Positions 62,316 through 64,000 of a DNA stretch of 64,000 nt are shown one piece after another; positions within the stretch are counted from its first letter, which is position 1, and each line of letters opens with the position of its first letter. The translations under genes were made by a program, and so were the position numbers. A model generated the notes under the pieces. That model was given only the letters and a program-made list of their open reading frames with translations. It was not told the DNA's origin and did not search any database. The stretch is from assembly GCF_024206495.1 (NCBI RefSeq), contig NZ_JAMBPQ010000033.1, positions 1-64,000 on the forward strand, read 5' to 3'. The DNA is from Paraburkholderia sp. CNPSo 3272 (GTDB taxonomy: Bacteria; Pseudomonadota; Gammaproteobacteria; Burkholderiales; Burkholderiaceae).

Positions 62316-64000
62316 TCAGAAGTTGCGGGTAACGAACATTCCAACAAAGTTGCGGTCGGCGTATGCCTGTCCAACCGTGTTGTGGCCACCAAAGAATGCG
62401 GTGTAGTTAATTCCAGCCTGCCAGTTGGCGGGGTTCTGATTGAACAGAACGTAGAGATTTATCGACTTTGCGCCCTGAAGGTAATTCGCGGTGAATGTCG
62501 GCGTATACCCGTAAAGTGCATCGGTGAACGTCACACCAGGGGTGACCTGCCAGCCATGGATCACCGTGCCATCATAAGTCCAGTTGAAGTCGATAGTCGC
62601 ACCTATCGAGCTCGAAGTACCTTGGGCTGCGGCTATGGGATAACCGAGGCTGGAGCCGTTGTTGAGCCAAGCGTAGTAGCCTGCTGCGGGTACCTGGGTA
62701 ACCGTCTGTCCGCCAATGTTTCGCGTCACGCCGCTGGAGCTGAGTCCCGGGTAGTAGATCCACGTAACCTCTGCTGTCAGTACTGCCATATCGGCGCCGA
62801 TCAGCTTAAGAAACGGGTATTCGCTTCGCGTGAGACTGAGCTGACCGTTGATATCATACTGAATCTTTTTTCTGTCCTCCCATTGCTGGCAGTCGATCCC
62901 ACTTACGCCATTTGTATTCAGGTCCAGTGGACCGCCTGGATTGAAACAGCCTGACAACGCGACTGCATCGTGCGGACGATAGGACAGTTCAGTGCCGATC
63001 GCCCAGTCGCCGATCCCGAAGTTTGCGCTGACGCCAAAGAGCTGACGATTCTGCAGATACGACCACTGATTCGAGCCATCGGGCAGTGTCGAGAGTACCG
63101 GTGACTTGTCCGTATAATTCTCGTAGTAGAAGGAAAAATTGGCGTCGAGCGCTTTTGGTTTGTAGTTCAACCTCAACCCAAATTGTGGCTTGTATTGCGA
63201 TGGAAGCACGGTCGAGACAGGTACGCCGATTGAGTGGTACGGAGCCCCTGCGTACTGGCCGTTCACCAGTCCCGTGTTTATTCCGGATATTGTTGCCGGA
63301 TTCCCACTATTCGAGCCAGCGATAGTTCCAGCGTCGGCCCCTCCGACGTTAACGTTTGTCGAGCTGACAGTCGCGGGTTCCGCCCCGCGCCCGAAGTTGT
63401 CGGCCACAGACCAGTATGTTCCCACCGGCGGATAGCGGTTTGAGGTCCACCCGAACTGATAGTAGGCCTCAGTGCTGAAACCGCCTCCAATGCCGGAAGC
63501 AAAGCTCAGCATCGGAGCTGGAATCAGGGCCTGCTTCAATTGGGTGCCTGGAGTGATCAGCGTCTGGATGTCGACCGCGTTCGTTGCATTGATACCACCA
63601 ACGGCAAAGTAGCTTTCCCCCCAGTTAATGACCTGGTTACCCAGTCGCACGTGGGCACTCTGCCCATTGATTGCGAAGTCTTTCTCACCCCATAAATCCA
63701 GGAGACGCACCGGATATTCGACCTGTGCGAGGGCGGTGCTAGACAGGGCGGTTCTTTCAGTATCGCGGACGGCGAAGTCGTACATCGCCATCCCTCGAAC
63801 CATGAACTTTAACCCTTCGCTCGGCATTGTAAGCAGCAGCTCGCTTGTTGCGCTGACGTATGCGCTGTAAAACTGCCCCTTTTTGTAATTCAGGTTGCCG
63901 TTGTCACCGAACGCCCATTGATTGGTGTTGGCTGCGGCGCCGCATCCGTAGGCGTTCGGGTCGCCCGTGAGCGAACAACTCGGGTTCTTCGTTCGAAGGC
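62316..64000 (-). CDS. DUF1302-family outer-membrane protein, 5' end beyond window
   Basis: The frame stays open to the window edge, so the N terminus is missing; at least 560 residues are visible. Features include MAMYDFAVRDTERTALS, HVRLGNQVINWGESYFAVGG, QFGLRLNYKPKALDANFSFY, YRPHDAVALSGCFNPGGPLD and the C-terminal ending AYADRNFVGMFVTRNF with a terminal Phe. GNQVINWGES and the overall beta-rich pattern are typical of DUF1302 proteins. Together with the YCF48 and MMPL genes it forms a cluster usually completed by a DUF1329 gene, which would lie beyond 64000. Confidence 0.9.
   Translation of the reverse strand, partial: LRTKNPSCSLTGDPNAYGCGAAANTNQWAFGDNGNLNYKKGQFYSAYVSATSELLLTMPSEGLKFMVRGMAMYDFAVRDTERTALSSTALAQVEYPVRLLDLWGEKDFAINGQSAHVRLGNQVINWGESYFAVGGINATNAVDIQTLITPGTQLKQALIPAPMLSFASGIGGGFSTEAYYQFGWTSNRYPPVGTYWSVADNFGRGAEPATVSSTNVNVGGADAGTIAGSNSGNPATISGINTGLVNGQYAGAPYHSIGVPVSTVLPSQYKPQFGLRLNYKPKALDANFSFYYENYTDKSPVLSTLPDGSNQWSYLQNRQLFGVSANFGIGDWAIGTELSYRPHDAVALSGCFNPGGPLDLNTNGVSGIDCQQWEDRKKIQYDINGQLSLTRSEYPFLKLIGADMAVLTAEVTWIYYPGLSSSGVTRNIGGQTVTQVPAAGYYAWLNNGSSLGYPIAAAQGTSSSIGATIDFNWTYDGTVIHGWQVTPGVTFTDALYGYTPTFTANYLQGAKSINLYVLFNQNPANWQAGINYTAFFGGHNTVGQAYADRNFVGMFVTRNF

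Overview
The window reads as an accessory region of a high-GC beta-proteobacterium of the Burkholderiaceae, most likely Paraburkholderia or Caballeronia. The assignment rests on the OmpC-type porin, the style of the transport and regulatory genes, and the density and types of insertion sequences (IS256, IS5, IS110, IS66, IS701, IS21, IS630, ISKra4). It was inferred from sequence alone.

Region 1 (1-9,230) is IS debris around two host genes on the minus strand. One is a PLP-dependent O-phosphoserine/cysteine-synthase-type enzyme (2480-3484). The other is a ParB-fold protein with a DGHHR motif resembling the SerK/SbnI serine kinases (5878-6291). Two IS5-type elements separate them, and together they look like a broken O-phosphoserine pathway operon. 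A group II intron without an encoded reverse transcriptase (about 6810-7592) sits inside an IS5 remnant.

Region 2 (9,232-31,150) is bracketed by two inverted paralogous copies of an M24 peptidase/creatinase-like gene followed by an IclR regulator (9232-11243 minus; 28866-30875 plus). Copy 2 is divergent from an amino-acid ABC transporter plus a PLP gamma-family lyase and a porin. Between the copies lie an EamA exporter and nested ISs whose insertion history can be read base by base: an IS21 in an IS110 (TSD CGGGC) and an IS66 in an IS630 (TSD CTTCATTA). Fragments of ilvB and of a lipoyl-domain gene are also present.

Region 3 (31,150-37,800) holds an ISKra4 remnant, a pRiA4b ORF-3 protein, and a three-tyrosine-recombinase (RIT-type) element. 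The RIT element sits between the N-terminal halves of two different IS21 istA genes, both cut at the same conserved codons.

Region 4 (37,940-57,100) is the functional heart. On the plus strand are a Rieske reductase, a Rieske oxygenase of the quaternary-amine type, ETF-quinone oxidoreductase and a TetR regulator, with a perfect 32-bp palindrome just before the first gene. On the minus strand is a tightly packed 11-gene run: semialdehyde dehydrogenase, HAD hydrolase, class III omega-transaminase, Tm-1-like protein, DMGDH-type flavoprotein, DgcA/StcD-type flavin oxidoreductase, PurU, FolD, EtfB, EtfA and a GcvT-like protein. Together they could strip all N-methyl groups from an N-trimethylated omega-amino acid, with gamma-butyrobetaine/GABA the favoured hypothesis. 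They could then recycle the C1 units through folate, send electrons to quinone, and convert the free amino acid to a dicarboxylate.

Region 5 (57,288-64,000) has two tandem PAS plus short MCP-signalling proteins, followed by a YCF48-like protein, an MMPL/RND transporter and a DUF1302-type outer-membrane protein that runs off the window edge.
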